Positions 18,305 through 26,921 of a DNA stretch of 64,000 nucleotides are shown piece after piece. Positions within the stretch are counted from its first letter, which is position 1; each line of letters starts with the position of its first letter. The translations under genes were made by a program, and so were the position numbers. The notes beneath the pieces are model-generated. The model saw only the letters and a program-made list of their open reading frames with translations, did not search any database and was not told the DNA's origin. Source of the DNA: Leadbetterella sp040829825 (GTDB lineage Bacteria > Bacteroidota > Bacteroidia > Cytophagales > Spirosomataceae); assembly GCF_040829825.1 (NCBI RefSeq), contig NZ_JBFOLH010000012.1. One strand, written 5' to 3'.

Positions 18305-19270
18305 TCATAGCGAAGAGAGGGTGTTGTTAAGTTTTTCTACAGCTGCCCGGAAATCAGCACTGAACCGCTGTATCAGCTCATTGACCGGCAGTACTTCCCG
18401 GAGGGTTCCCACGCCCTGGCCTGCCGACCAGACCGTTTTCCAGGCCCTGGCCTCGGCCAGGGCGCCGTCGGCCTCTTTCCCGAAATCTATTTTGCCTGCT
18501 CTGGACCACTGGTCTTCCGTGATGCCGTTTTTTTCCAGGCTTTTCAGCATAAAATTGGCATGCACACCTGAAATGGCAGCCGTGTAAACAATGTCTTTGG
18601 CCTCGCTGCCGATGATCATATCCCGGTACCCGGCAGGTGCGGCCGCTTCAGGGGTGTTGATGAAGACGGTTCCGGCATACGCCATATCGGCACCCATGGC
18701 CAGTGCGGCAGCTATATCGGCTCCCCGGCTGATACAGCCCGACAGCAGGAGGGTTTTGTTAAAAAATGTACGGATCTCGCCCACAAACGCCATCGGGTTA
18801 AGGAGGCCCGCATGCCCGCCGGCCCCCGCACAGACCAGGATAAGCCCGTCTACTCCGGCTTCTGCCGCTTTTTCGGCATGCCTCTTTTTGATTACGTCGT
18901 GGTACACGATCCCGCCATAGCTGTGCACGGCTTCTACTACCTGTGACACGGCTCCCAGTGAAGTAATGACCAGCGGCACCCGGTGCTTTACAATCACCTG
19001 CATATCGGCCATAAGGCGCTCGTTGGTAGGGTGTACGATCAGGTTGACCCCGAAAGGAGCCGGTTGTATACCGGTTTCCTGCTCAAATTTTTCCAGTTCC
19101 GTTTTTATTTCCACTACCCAGGCTTCAAACCCTTCGGTAGTACGCTGGTTAAGTGCGGGAAATGTGCCCGCCACACCGGCCTTGCAACATTCAATCACCA
19201 GTTTCGGATTGGATATCAGGAACATGGGGGCCGCTACAAGCGGTAATTTAAGATGGGGTAAGACAGGCAT
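18305..19270 (-). CDS. Nitronate monooxygenase family flavoprotein
   Basis: A 321-residue FMN-dependent TIM barrel that oxidises alkyl nitronates such as propionate-3-nitronate. Family signs are the start PLVAAPMFLISNP, the flavin/phosphate motifs AGAGGHAG and GCISRGADIAAALAMGAD, and the GT(V)F segment that follows. Its start is 1 base from the stop of tesB, so the two are cotranscribed. Confidence 0.88.
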   Translation of the reverse strand: MPVLPHLKLPLVAAPMFLISNPKLVIECCKAGVAGTFPALNQRTTEGFEAWVVEIKTELEKFEQETGIQPAPFGVNLIVHPTNERLMADMQVIVKHRVPLVITSLGAVSQVVEAVHSYGGIVYHDVIKKRHAEKAAEAGVDGLILVCAGAGGHAGLLNPMAFVGEIRTFFNKTLLLSGCISRGADIAAALAMGADMAYAGTVFINTPEAAAPAGYRDMIIGSEAKDIVYTAAISGVHANFMLKSLEKNGITEDQWSRAGKIDFGKEADGALAEARAWKTVWSAGQGVGTLREVLPVNELIQRFSADFRAAVEKLNNTLSSL

Positions 19271-19271
19271 A

Positions 19272-20135
19272 TTATTTTTCGGTTTTGGGTCTGATCAGTC
19301 CTTCCTGGGTGACGGATGCCACCAGCTGGCCGTGACGGGTAAAAATATTTCCGCGGGTAAAGCCACGGCTGTTGGAGGCGCTCGGGCTGTCTATGGCATA
19401 CAGCAGCCAGTCGTTTACAGTAAATTCACGGTGAAACCAGATGGCATGGTCCAGGCTTGCCATAAAAACGTCGAAAGGGTAGGGCCCCTCGGTATGGGGC
19501 AGCGTGGCGGTCACCAGCAGGTTATAATCGGAAACATAGGTGAGCAGCTGCTGATGAATTTCCGGCGGAGCCTCTACCTGCTGTTTAGCCCTGAACCATA
19601 CATGCTTGTAGGGAGGCTTGCGGCGGGTATCGAAAATATCGAAGCCTTCCACCACCCTGAATTCAAAAGGCCGCGAATTGATCAGCTCGGAGATGGTATT
19701 CGGAATCCATTTTTCAAACTTCAGGATCAGCTCTTCGTCCGATTTGAGCCCCTCGGGCCCCGGTACCTGCGGCATCCCGATCGAGTGGTCGTATCCCGGC
19801 TGGTTCTTTTTCTGGTAAGAGGCGGAAAGGAAAAAGATGGCTATCCCGTTTTGCTTGGCCACCACCCGCCGGGTAGAAAAGCTGCCCCCGTCACGAATCT
19901 TTTCCACCTCGTATACGATAGGCACATTGATGTCTCCGGCCAGCAGGAAATAAGCATGCAGTGAATGAGCCGAACGTTCCGGATCTACCGTTTGTGTAGC
20001 GGCACTCAGGGCCTGGGCCAATACCTGCCCGCCAAAAACTCTTTTCCAGGGAGAAAGATAATTTTGCCCGAGAAAAACGGTTTCGCTCAGGGCTTTCATT
20101 TTTAACAGATCAATAAGTTCGCGGATATCGGTCAT
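19272..20135 (-). CDS. tesB: Acyl-CoA thioesterase II
   Basis: A 287-residue double hot-dog thioesterase that hydrolyses acyl-CoAs. TesB motifs include RVFGGQVLAQAL, RDGGSFSTRRV, the catalytic-type aspartate in MASLDHAIWFHR, and the closing VASVTQEGLIR glutamine. It is transcribed ahead of the nitronate monooxygenase gene. No promoter box was identified upstream. Confidence 0.93.
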   Translation of the reverse strand: MTDIRELIDLLKMKALSETVFLGQNYLSPWKRVFGGQVLAQALSAATQTVDPERSAHSLHAYFLLAGDINVPIVYEVEKIRDGGSFSTRRVVAKQNGIAIFFLSASYQKKNQPGYDHSIGMPQVPGPEGLKSDEELILKFEKWIPNTISELINSRPFEFRVVEGFDIFDTRRKPPYKHVWFRAKQQVEAPPEIHQQLLTYVSDYNLLVTATLPHTEGPYPFDVFMASLDHAIWFHREFTVNDWLLYAIDSPSASNSRGFTRGNIFTRHGQLVASVTQEGLIRPKTEK

Positions 20136-20204
20136 ATATAACTTGCTAAATCATGTGTAAATGTAATTGCTTTTGGTTAAGTGAGCAAATGATTAATTTT
20201 TAAA

Positions 20205-20267
20205 ACCATATAAGTCACATGAGCCACATAAGATTTTAACTTATATGCCTCATGTGACTTATATGGT
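20205..20267. repeat. 63-bp near-palindrome with 19-bp perfect arms
   Basis: Arms 20205-20223 and 20249-20267 are perfect reverse complements; inner bases are partly complementary. The words CATGAG, CACATAAG and CTTATATG recur within it. It lies in the 491-base gap upstream of tesB. There is no T-run of terminator type. It is probably one of the genome's dispersed palindromes. Confidence 0.7.
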
Positions 20268-20300
20268 GGTGAAAATAAAAAACTTGTATGCCTCATAGGG

Positions 20301-20338
20301 TTAAAAAAAGAAAAGCTCCCAGAAAATCCGAGAGCTTT
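20301..20338 (-). terminator. Terminator of a small minus-strand transcript
   Basis: AAAGCTC (20312-20318) pairs with GAGCTTT (20332-20338). On the minus strand the hairpin is followed by TTCTTTTTTTAA. It ends a small transcript that would begin near 20475. Confidence 0.75.
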
Positions 20339-20374
20339 AATCTAACCCCTAAAATAAACCACTATAATAATCTC

Positions 20375-20440
20375 TTATCCAAAAAATCTTTTAGCTGTGT
20401 CTTTGGTATTAGAACGCAACAAATACATAAAATGTTGCAT
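20375..20440 (-). CDS. Candidate 21-residue micro-ORF in a small transcript
   Basis: It reads MQHFMYLLRSNTKDTAKRFF plus Gly. An AGAAAG stretch sits 3 bases before the ATG as a possible ribosome site. The ORF lies between a TATTTTTG -7 box (20480-20487, minus strand) and a terminator (20301-20338). A 6-bp stem (20416-20421 with 20433-20438) overlaps its start. It could equally be a small regulatory RNA without translation. Confidence 0.4.
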   Translation of the reverse strand: MQHFMYLLRSNTKDTAKRFFG

Positions 20441-20456
20441 TGCTTTCTAAAATATC

Positions 20457-20487
20457 TGTTAATGTTTCATTAACACATGCAAAAATA
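20457..20487 (-). promoter_or_regulatory. -7 box with palindrome at the start of the micro-transcript
   Basis: TATTTTTG (20480-20487, minus strand) matches TAnnTTTG. Immediately downstream lies a perfect 8-3-8 palindrome, TGTTAATG/CATTAACA (20457-20475). The palindrome could be an operator or a 5' RNA hairpin. No well-spaced TTG is seen. Confidence 0.45.
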
Positions 20488-20595
20488 AACCTTTAAAGTG
20501 GTATTTTACTCTAATTAGTGAGAAAAAATTAAAAAACAGGAAAAAGTAAAGACATGATATTGTAAATTTTAAATGAGTAATAGTTTTGTTAATTG

Positions 20596-20628
20596 AAAAA
20601 GAGCAGCTTTTTGAGCTGCCCTTTTTTT
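20596..20628 (-). terminator. Terminator of the coiled-coil protein gene
   Basis: A GAGCAGC/GCTGCCC stem (20601-20621, one wobble) has A-runs and T-runs on both sides, so it can work on both strands. The stop codon of the minus-strand gene lies at 20627. Confidence 0.8.
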
Positions 20629-21469
20629 ATTTTATCTTGTCTGCCAGGTTTTTAGCGTCGCTGACTACCTTTTCCAGCGATCTCACCTTCTGTTTTGCCG
20701 CAGAAAGCTCCTGTTTCAGCCCTTCCAGCTCTTTTTCCTTTTTAGCCAGCTTGTCTTCGGCCTTATCGGCGTCTTTCTGTATTTTGGAGATCTCCTTATC
20801 CTTTTTCTGAGAGGCCTTGCTGAGATCTGATTTCGCTTTGTCATCGAGGGTTACGGTGCTGTCGGTAGACAAGCGGGTCACGATCTCCTCTTTCTCTGAC
20901 ATGGCCTTTGCCACCAATTCAGGCGAGGCATCGAGCTTTTTGCCCAGCTTTTGCTGATCTTTCAGGTTCGACTCAATCGATTTCTCGATTTTCCCCTGGT
21001 CTTTTTTGGCCTCCTTCAGATCATCTTCCGCCAGCGAAAGATTTTCACCTACCAGGCGCACCTGCAATCTCTGCTGGGAGAAGTCAATAAACTCCTGGAC
21101 AAATTTTTCGGCGCCTCCGGGATTGAGCTCGTTATCGCTCAGGGCATTGTGGGCATCGTTGAGAAAGAAGAATTCCAGCTTTTCCAGCTTCCGGGCTGAT
21201 TTGGCCACCACATCAATATAGCTCAGATCGGTAGAAACCGTATTTCCTTTCAGGTTTTGCACCCGGTAAATGTTCTTTGCCGGCTTGTTGACTTTCCCGA
21301 AGCGGCCCAGGTATTTTTCCAGGTCATCGGTCAGGTCTTTGGAATCAAGGTTGGTCAATGCCGAATAAGATCGTTTTTCAACCCCGTTATGCAGGTTCTG
21401 GCCCACATACACCTGGGCAGATAGAGGAGCGCTGAAAGCAGCGAACACCAGGAAGAGTAATTTTTTCAT
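20627..21469 (-). CDS. Secreted coiled-coil protein of unknown function
   Basis: A 280-residue protein with a signal peptide (MKKLLFLVFAAFSAPLSAQ). A globular part of about 120 residues follows. From about residue 150 to the end it is a long, highly charged coiled coil (EDDLKEAKKDQGKIEKS, KEKELEGLKQELSAAKQKV). No family was recognised. It is probably periplasmic or attached to the envelope. It is separated by 57 bases from the methyltransferase gene upstream. Confidence 0.75.
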   Translation of the reverse strand: MKKLLFLVFAAFSAPLSAQVYVGQNLHNGVEKRSYSALTNLDSKDLTDDLEKYLGRFGKVNKPAKNIYRVQNLKGNTVSTDLSYIDVVAKSARKLEKLEFFFLNDAHNALSDNELNPGGAEKFVQEFIDFSQQRLQVRLVGENLSLAEDDLKEAKKDQGKIEKSIESNLKDQQKLGKKLDASPELVAKAMSEKEEIVTRLSTDSTVTLDDKAKSDLSKASQKKDKEISKIQKDADKAEDKLAKKEKELEGLKQELSAAKQKVRSLEKVVSDAKNLADKIK

Positions 21470-21526
21470 ACGTATAAATTTTTAATTTTCAGCCGTCAGC
21501 CGTGCGCTGTCTGGCGCCGGCACCGG

Positions 21527-22729
21527 TTATGGAGATATTTTTTCGGTCACTATAGCCAGCTTTTTCCCGTTCATGTCTTCGGTAAGGTAAAGATAGGTAT
21601 CTCCGCCGTCTTTCCATCCCAGCTTTTTCTTTACCTCTTCGGGCTTCAGCGGGAAATTGCGGCAGATAATGTTGGCCTGTTTTCCGCTGACCATATTGTT
21701 GAGACGTTTTTTGTCGAACGGGGTCACACCCCTGATCCGCATTACCCGGCCGGGGTAATGGTCCAGAGCCGTAGTATGCGTATACAAATGACTGTTCGGA
21801 GCTATTTTCTGAAGGCCGAAGCGTACGGCTGAACAGGTAAAGGCGCCGGCTTTCATTACGGCGGCATTCGGTTCATACAGATATTGCAAAGGCATGCCGT
21901 ACGGAGCTATAGCCTCTTTTTCTTCTTCCAGGGTAAAGACAAACTCAGGCTGCGGGGTAGCCAGGTTGACGCAGCGAATTTCCGGCCGGGGCCGGGCCGT
22001 TTTCCGGAGAATGAAGACCAGCTCTTTTACTTCGTTTTTTTCTGCCAGGACCCAGATTTCATTCACAGTTTCCAGGCGGCTGACAGCCAGCCGGATGTCA
22101 AGCATGGGCGAATATTTCACCATAACGGCATCGGTATGCTCCAGGATCTGTGCGCGGAGGGCCGGCAGGTCAGGCAGGCAATCTTCAGGCAATACGAGCT
22201 TCCCGTTGGCCCGGTTCCGGCGTGAGGGGTCGAGGTACACCCAGTCGTACCGTTTTTCGGGCCAGGCATATTGTTCGGCCGTGAAGCGGGTAAAAGTGAC
22301 GTTATCCGTGCCTAAGGCTTTAAAGTTACAGGCAGCAACCTCCGACAGGCCGGCATCCGGTTCATTATGGGTGAAATAATCAAATTTCTGAGCCAGGAAA
22401 TAGCTGTCCACGCCCAGCCCGCCGGTAAGGTCCAGACCGTTTTGTCCGCCCACATATCCCGCTTTGTAACGGGCCGTGAGCTCGGAAGAGCTCTGCTCAA
22501 GGTTAATGCCGGTATACGGAAGGGTTTGGCGGTTTTCATACCAGGACGGAATTTTCTTTTCGATATCCCGGAGGTAATCCAGGTGGCCGGCAATCAGCTG
22601 CAGCAGCCCGGGTTCGTAGCGGCCGGCATGCCGCAGGGCAAATGCCGCCGGGGTGATCCGGGTAGTTTCAGCAAGGGCAATGTCACGGGCTTTTATACGG
22701 AGACCGAGGTCCCGGAGAGATTCAGACAT
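21527..22729 (-). CDS. SAM-dependent methyltransferase with THUMP-like domain
   Basis: A 400-residue class I methyltransferase. The SAM loop DLTGGLGVDSY is at about 100-110 and the VYLDPSRR motif near 170. The N-terminal ~90 residues are helical and the C-terminal ~80 resemble the THUMP-like domain, suggesting a nucleic acid or protein substrate. The start is 1 base from the stop of the Spy-like gene, so translation may be coupled. Confidence 0.85.
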   Translation of the reverse strand: MSESLRDLGLRIKARDIALAETTRITPAAFALRHAGRYEPGLLQLIAGHLDYLRDIEKKIPSWYENRQTLPYTGINLEQSSSELTARYKAGYVGGQNGLDLTGGLGVDSYFLAQKFDYFTHNEPDAGLSEVAACNFKALGTDNVTFTRFTAEQYAWPEKRYDWVYLDPSRRNRANGKLVLPEDCLPDLPALRAQILEHTDAVMVKYSPMLDIRLAVSRLETVNEIWVLAEKNEVKELVFILRKTARPRPEIRCVNLATPQPEFVFTLEEEKEAIAPYGMPLQYLYEPNAAVMKAGAFTCSAVRFGLQKIAPNSHLYTHTTALDHYPGRVMRIRGVTPFDKKRLNNMVSGKQANIICRNFPLKPEEVKKKLGWKDGGDTYLYLTEDMNGKKLAIVTEKISP

Positions 22730-22730
22730 C

Positions 22731-23180
22731 TTAGTCGTGGTTGCGTTCTTTCAGCTTATCCAGCAGCACCTGGTTAAAACGCTCTTCTGACACCAGCATG
22801 ATCCCGTATTGCTGTTCGGAAATGACCCGCAGGAAATCTCCTTTGTACTTCCGGGTGATATCCAGCTCTTTCTGTTTCAGCTCCTGGATACGCTCCTGCT
22901 TTTTGTACGCGTCGTCGTCTTCCGAAAAATTACGGGAAAGCAGCCGGATCTCTCTCCTGATCTCCTTCCGCTGCTCATCAAAGGCATTGTAAATGGGCCA
23001 GAATTTTTCAGCCTGGCTCTTGGTGAGCTTCATGTCACTGGTGAGCTTGGCTATTTTAATCTGGAGAATACGGTCCTGTTGTGTTGAGGTTCGTGAATTC
23101 GTACTATTGGCTCTCCCGGCACCCTGTGAAAAGGCATTCAGCGAGAGCAACAGCATAAATCCTATTGAAATATATTTCAT
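22731..23180 (-). CDS. Spy/CpxP-like periplasmic helical protein
   Basis: A 149-residue protein with a signal peptide (MKYISIGFMLLLSLNAFSQG) followed by a helical region rich in charge (MKLTKSQAEKFWPIYNAF, REIRLLSRNF). This is the usual Bacteroidota 'sensor of ECF-type sigma factor' type related to Spy/CpxP. Its place downstream of a sigma factor and an anti-sigma-like protein supports a role in envelope stress. Confidence 0.75.
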   Translation of the reverse strand: MKYISIGFMLLLSLNAFSQGAGRANSTNSRTSTQQDRILQIKIAKLTSDMKLTKSQAEKFWPIYNAFDEQRKEIRREIRLLSRNFSEDDDAYKKQERIQELKQKELDITRKYKGDFLRVISEQQYGIMLVSEERFNQVLLDKLKERNHD

Positions 23181-23198
23181 TTCTTCCTCGTAATTCTA

Positions 23199-23906
23199 TT
23201 AAATACTTATTCCGTTTTCCATCAGGTACGAAGTAATCTCCTTATCAGAAACTTCCGAAGTCAGGAAAACGTCATTTTCATCCAGAACAAAATTCAGGTC
23301 TTCTTCCATTAAAGGCTGCTCGGACAGGTAAGCAATCATGGCATCTGAGCTGATGTTGGCCAGCTCGTCTTTCGGGGCCGGCGAATAGTTAAGCGAGAAC
23401 CCGTAGGCGAGCAGGCCCACCACTGCGGCAGCTGCTGCCCCCCGGAATACCTTCACATTTCTGAACAGCCTGAACCGGTTTTTTTCAACGGTACCGGCCA
23501 GGATATCCTTCTCCAGTGAATCAAAGTATCCCGCCGGAACGGCCGGTTGCTTCAGGCCTTCCAGCTTCACTTCTGCCATGATCCGGTCTTCCAGGCTTTC
23601 AAAATAGCCCGGTTCCACAGCGGGTTGCTGCAGGCCGTCGATTTTTACACGACTGAGAATACGGCTTTCCAGGGTATCGAAATAGTCTTCCGGCGTGGCT
23701 GGGGTGAACGATTGAACCGGTGTAATGCTTACCGTAGAGAGCACATGTGCTTCCAGGTCTTCGAAGTAGTTTGACGGAACGGGCGGTTGACGCAATTGTG
23801 ACAGCGCAGAGATCCTGACCTCTGATAAAAGCCGGTCTTCCAATTCCTGAAAATAAGCTTCAGGAACGGTAAAAGGGGCTTTTATTTTGCTGTTTTCCAA
23901 ATCCAT
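23199..23906 (-). CDS. Anti-sigma-like membrane protein with five YF-LE repeats
   Basis: A 235-residue protein with one membrane helix (about 153-172, AAAAAVVGLLAYGFSLNY). The cytoplasmic N-terminal part holds five copies of a P-x-x-YF-x-x-LE-x-R-(I/L)-L motif, with YF at residues 18, 47, 75, 101 and 127. The C-terminus is acidic. It lies directly downstream of an ECF sigma gene, the usual place of an anti-sigma factor, but no zinc-binding anti-sigma motif is visible. Function is inferred from position. Confidence 0.6.
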   Translation of the reverse strand: MDLENSKIKAPFTVPEAYFQELEDRLLSEVRISALSQLRQPPVPSNYFEDLEAHVLSTVSITPVQSFTPATPEDYFDTLESRILSRVKIDGLQQPAVEPGYFESLEDRIMAEVKLEGLKQPAVPAGYFDSLEKDILAGTVEKNRFRLFRNVKVFRGAAAAAVVGLLAYGFSLNYSPAPKDELANISSDAMIAYLSEQPLMEEDLNFVLDENDVFLTSEVSDKEITSYLMENGISI

Positions 23907-23954
23907 CGTAATTAGTAAATCTTTTTAAATAAGACTCTTTAAAATACAAATGGT

Positions 23955-24500
23955 TTAATGATTGGTCAAATATTCCTCTATTTTCTTAACCGCGAAATGG
24001 TAAGTGGCTTTCAGACCGCCCACGCTGGTGTCGGTAATCTCCGCTATTTCTTCGTATTTCAGGTTCTCGAAGTATTTCAGGTTGAACACCACCCGCTGCT
24101 TATCGGTTAATTCCAGCAGCGCTTTCTGCAGCTTGACCTGGATCTCGTCGCCGTCAAGGTAAGCATCGCTCCGGGGCGATTCCAGGCTGGCCACCAGCAG
24201 CTCGTTATCGTCAATAGATACCGAATTATCTTTTCTTTTCTTTTGCAGAAAAGTGAGCGCCTCGTTGGTTGCTATGCGGTAAAGCCACGTATATAATCTG
24301 GAGTCACCCCTGAATTTATCGAGGTTCCTCCAGATTTTGATGAAAGTTTCCTGGGTCACATCGTCGGCATCGTCATGGTCTACCACAATTTTCCGTACAT
24401 GATAATAGATCTTCTCCTTATAGGTTTTCAGAATCATGCGGAAAGCCTGCTCGTGCGTGCTTTCATCCCCCAGAAGCGCTATGATATCTTCGTCTTTCAT
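23955..24500 (-). CDS. ECF-type RNA polymerase sigma factor
   Basis: A 181-residue sigma-70 family protein. Region 2 is at about 20-90 (VDHDDADDVTQETFIKIWRNL, YTWLYRIATNEAL) and region 4 at about 130-178 (LLELTDKQRVVFNLKYFENLKYEEIAEITDTSVGGLK). It is 15 bases after the transketolase C-half, so it may be read from the transketolase promoter as well as its own. The next genes are likely its regulatory partners. Confidence 0.93.
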   Translation of the reverse strand: MKDEDIIALLGDESTHEQAFRMILKTYKEKIYYHVRKIVVDHDDADDVTQETFIKIWRNLDKFRGDSRLYTWLYRIATNEALTFLQKKRKDNSVSIDDNELLVASLESPRSDAYLDGDEIQVKLQKALLELTDKQRVVFNLKYFENLKYEEIAEITDTSVGGLKATYHFAVKKIEEYLTNH

Positions 24501-24515
24501 CGTGCGGCGATTCGC

Positions 24516-25472
24516 TTATTTCTTTCTGCTGATCACTTTTTGTGCCGCGGCTACAATGTTGGCGGCTTTTAACCCGTATTTTTCCATCAGCTGATCCGGT
24601 GTGCCCGATTCTCCGAACGAGTCTTTAACGGCAATGTATTCCTGGGGAGTAGGGAGGTTACCGGAAAGAAGCTGCGCCACGGCATCGCCCAGGCCGCCGT
24701 TGGCCTGGTGCTCTTCGCACGTTACCACGCACCCGGTTTTTTTCACTGACTTCAGGATGGCCGCCGTATCCAGGGGCTTGATGGTATGAATATTGATGAT
24801 TTCGGCAGAAATACCCAGCTCTTCCAGCTTTTCACCGGCCTGGATGGCCTCCCATACCAGGTGACCGGTAGCAATGAGGGTCACATCAGTGCCTTCGTTA
24901 ACCATCCATGCTTTGCCGATCTCAAATTTCTGATCCGGACTGGTGAAGATGGGCACTACCGGCCTGCCGAAACGCAGGTATACCGGGCCGTGATGGTCAG
25001 CTACGGCCTTGGTGGCGGCTTTGGTCTGGTTGTAGTCGCAGGGGTTGATCACCGTCATGTTGGGCATGGCCCGCATCATGGCCAGGTCTTCAAGAATCTG
25101 GTGCGTGGCACCGTCTTCTCCCAGGGTAAGACCGGCATGCGAAACGGCGATCTTCACGTTTTTGTCTGAATAGGCCACCGACTGGCGGATCTGGTCGTAT
25201 ACCCGGCCTGAACCGAAGTTGGCAAAGGTAGTGGCATACGGAACTTTCCCGGAGATGGAGAGACCGGCCGCTATGCCTACCATATTGGCCTCGGCAATAC
25301 CGGTCTGAAAGAAGCGTTCCGGGTGATTTTTAATAAAATTGTCGAGTTTCAGCGAACCTACCAGGTCAGCACACAGGGCCACCACATTGGGGTGCGACTG
25401 GCCCAGCTCTGTCATGGCATCACCGAAGCCCGAACGGGTATCTTTTGATTCGGTATATGTATATTTTTTCAT
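24516..25472 (-). CDS. Transketolase, C-terminal half
   Basis: A 318-residue protein from the ATG at 25472 that supplies the Pyr and C-terminal domains of a split transketolase (GDAMTELGQSHPNVVALCADL, EANMVGIAAGLS, and EEHQANGGLGDAVAQ). It works with the N-terminal half encoded upstream to move two-carbon units in the pentose phosphate pathway. The longer reading (MSRELTAHSS) runs through the palindromic intergenic repeat and is rejected. Confidence 0.94.
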   Translation of the reverse strand: MKKYTYTESKDTRSGFGDAMTELGQSHPNVVALCADLVGSLKLDNFIKNHPERFFQTGIAEANMVGIAAGLSISGKVPYATTFANFGSGRVYDQIRQSVAYSDKNVKIAVSHAGLTLGEDGATHQILEDLAMMRAMPNMTVINPCDYNQTKAATKAVADHHGPVYLRFGRPVVPIFTSPDQKFEIGKAWMVNEGTDVTLIATGHLVWEAIQAGEKLEELGISAEIINIHTIKPLDTAAILKSVKKTGCVVTCEEHQANGGLGDAVAQLLSGNLPTPQEYIAVKDSFGESGTPDQLMEKYGLKAANIVAAAQKVISRKK

Positions 25473-25498
25473 TATCGTATAATTAGCTTTGAGCTTTG

Positions 25499-25530
25499 AG
25501 CTATGAGCTGTGAGCTCACGGCTCATAGCT
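25499..25530. repeat. 32-bp palindrome between the transketolase halves
   Basis: Two 16-base arms (25499-25514, 25515-25530) match with one T-G exception and centre on GAGCTC. Preceding copies of GAGCTTT make it part of a simple AGCTTTGAGC repeat. It lies inside the operon and could slow or reduce readthrough. Confidence 0.7.
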
Positions 25531-25533
25531 ATA

Positions 25534-26400
25534 TTAATAATCTCCGAGGGTTTGCGGTAGCTGAGCCAATGCGGCAGCCAGCTGCTCGTCGTTCGGTGCA
25601 GAACCGTGCCACTTGTGGGTTCCCATCATAAAATCTACTCCCGCACCCATGTCGGTATGCAGCAGGATCATCACGGGTTGTCCTTTACCGGTCAGGCGCC
25701 TGGCTTTCCGGAGCCCGGCCACGCATGCTTCCATGCTGTTTCCCTCTTTTATTTCCATCACGTTCCATCCGAAAGCCTTGTATTTGGCTTTGAGGTCGCG
25801 GTTGGCCATCACTTTTTCCGTAGGGCCGTCAATCTGCTGGTAGTTCAGGTCAATAATGGCCACCAGGTTATCTACTTTGTGGTGGGGGGCAAACTGGGCG
25901 GCTTCCCAGATTTGTCCTTCCTGCTGCTCGCCGTCGCCCATCAGAACGTATACGGTGCGGTCATCCCCGTCCAGCCTTTTCCCGAGTGCCGCACCTATGG
26001 CTACTGAAAGCCCCTGGCCCAGTGAACCTGAGGCTACCCGGATACCCGGAAGTCCCTCGTGCGTGGTAGGGTGCCCCTGCAGGCGGCTGTTTATTTTCCG
26101 GAATGTGGCCAGCTCTTCCACGCCAAAATACCCTCTGCGTGCCAGCACCGAGTAAAATAAGGGGGAAATGTGCCCGTTGGAAAGAAAGAACAGGTCTTCG
26201 TCCCGGCCTTCCATTTTGAAGCTGAGGTAGCTTCCTTTTCCTCTCCGGTTTGAGATTTTCATTTGCTGGAAATAGAGGGCTGTCAGTATATCTGTACATC
26301 CCAATGATCCGCCGGGGTGACCTGACTTACAGCCATGAACCATCCGTACAATGTCTCTTCGAACCTGTGAGGCTATGTCCTGAAGTTCTTTGATTTGCAT
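25534..26400 (-). CDS. Transketolase, N-terminal half
   Basis: A 288-residue thiamine-pyrophosphate-binding half of a split transketolase. The TPP motif starts GDGEQQEGQIWEA (155-167), with the expected KSGHPGGSLG near 25-34 and ASGSLGQGLS near 123-132. It is encoded ahead of the C-half, separated by a palindromic spacer. Confidence 0.95.
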   Translation of the reverse strand: MQIKELQDIASQVRRDIVRMVHGCKSGHPGGSLGCTDILTALYFQQMKISNRRGKGSYLSFKMEGRDEDLFFLSNGHISPLFYSVLARRGYFGVEELATFRKINSRLQGHPTTHEGLPGIRVASGSLGQGLSVAIGAALGKRLDGDDRTVYVLMGDGEQQEGQIWEAAQFAPHHKVDNLVAIIDLNYQQIDGPTEKVMANRDLKAKYKAFGWNVMEIKEGNSMEACVAGLRKARRLTGKGQPVMILLHTDMGAGVDFMMGTHKWHGSAPNDEQLAAALAQLPQTLGDY

Positions 26401-26482
26401 TAATATAGAGTTTAAAACTTTACAAAAGTATCCATTTTCTTCCGAGCTGACAGCTCAAAGCGCAAAGAAATTCACTTTTTTC

Positions 26483-26512
26483 TTGTAAACTACAAAAATA
26501 GTTATATCTTTG
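26483..26512 (+). promoter_or_regulatory. Promoter and operator of the blaI-M56 operon
   Basis: A model Bacteroidota promoter: TTG at 26483-26485, 19-base spacer, TATCTTTG at 26505-26512. The spacer holds AACTA-CAAAAA-TAGTT (26488-26503), and TTGTA-AAC-TACAA (26483-26495) overlaps the -33 box. Both resemble TACA/TGTA-type BlaI/MecI operators. A regulator bound here would block RNA polymerase. Confidence 0.75.
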
Positions 26513-26538
26513 ACGTGAAAAACCAATTAAACAGTACG

Positions 26539-26916
26539 ATGTCAGAACAATTGAGAGAATTAACCCGGGCTGAGGAGGAGATCATGCAGGTCTTGTGGGA
26601 CAAAGACAGGGCGTTTGTCAAGGAGGTCATAGAAGTGCTTCCGGTACCCAAGCCCGCCTACAATACCGTTTCCACCATTATCCGGATCCTGGAGCAAAAG
26701 GGATTTGTGGCCCACCAGGCGTTCGGTAAAACCTACCAGTATTTCCCGGTGGTCAGCAAGGAAGAGTACCGGAAGTTTGTAGCCGGCAAGCTGATGAGCG
26801 GCTATTTTGATAACTCGGTGGGCAATATGCTTTCTTTTTTTGTGAAAGAACAGCAGGTAGATCTGAAAGAGGCCGATGAGCTTCTTAAAATGATAGAAGA
26901 GCTTAAAAACAAGTAA
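26539..26916 (+). CDS. BlaI/MecI-family repressor
   Basis: A 125-residue winged-helix repressor (LTRAEEEIMQVLWDKDRAFVKEVIEVL, then PAYNTVSTIIRILEQKGFV) with a C-terminal dimer domain. The ATG at 26539 is chosen over a GTG at 26515 because the predicted transcription start is near 26517-26520. It is followed at once by its probable partner, a BlaR1-like M56 protein, which would relieve repression when triggered. Confidence 0.9.
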   Translation: MSEQLRELTRAEEEIMQVLWDKDRAFVKEVIEVLPVPKPAYNTVSTIIRILEQKGFVAHQAFGKTYQYFPVVSKEEYRKFVAGKLMSGYFDNSVGNMLSFFVKEQQVDLKEADELLKMIEELKNK

Positions 26917-26921
26917 AGATC

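Noticed and set aside
20288..20473. 61-residue plus-strand ORF
   Set aside because: It runs through a minus-strand terminator and has no ribosome site or family.
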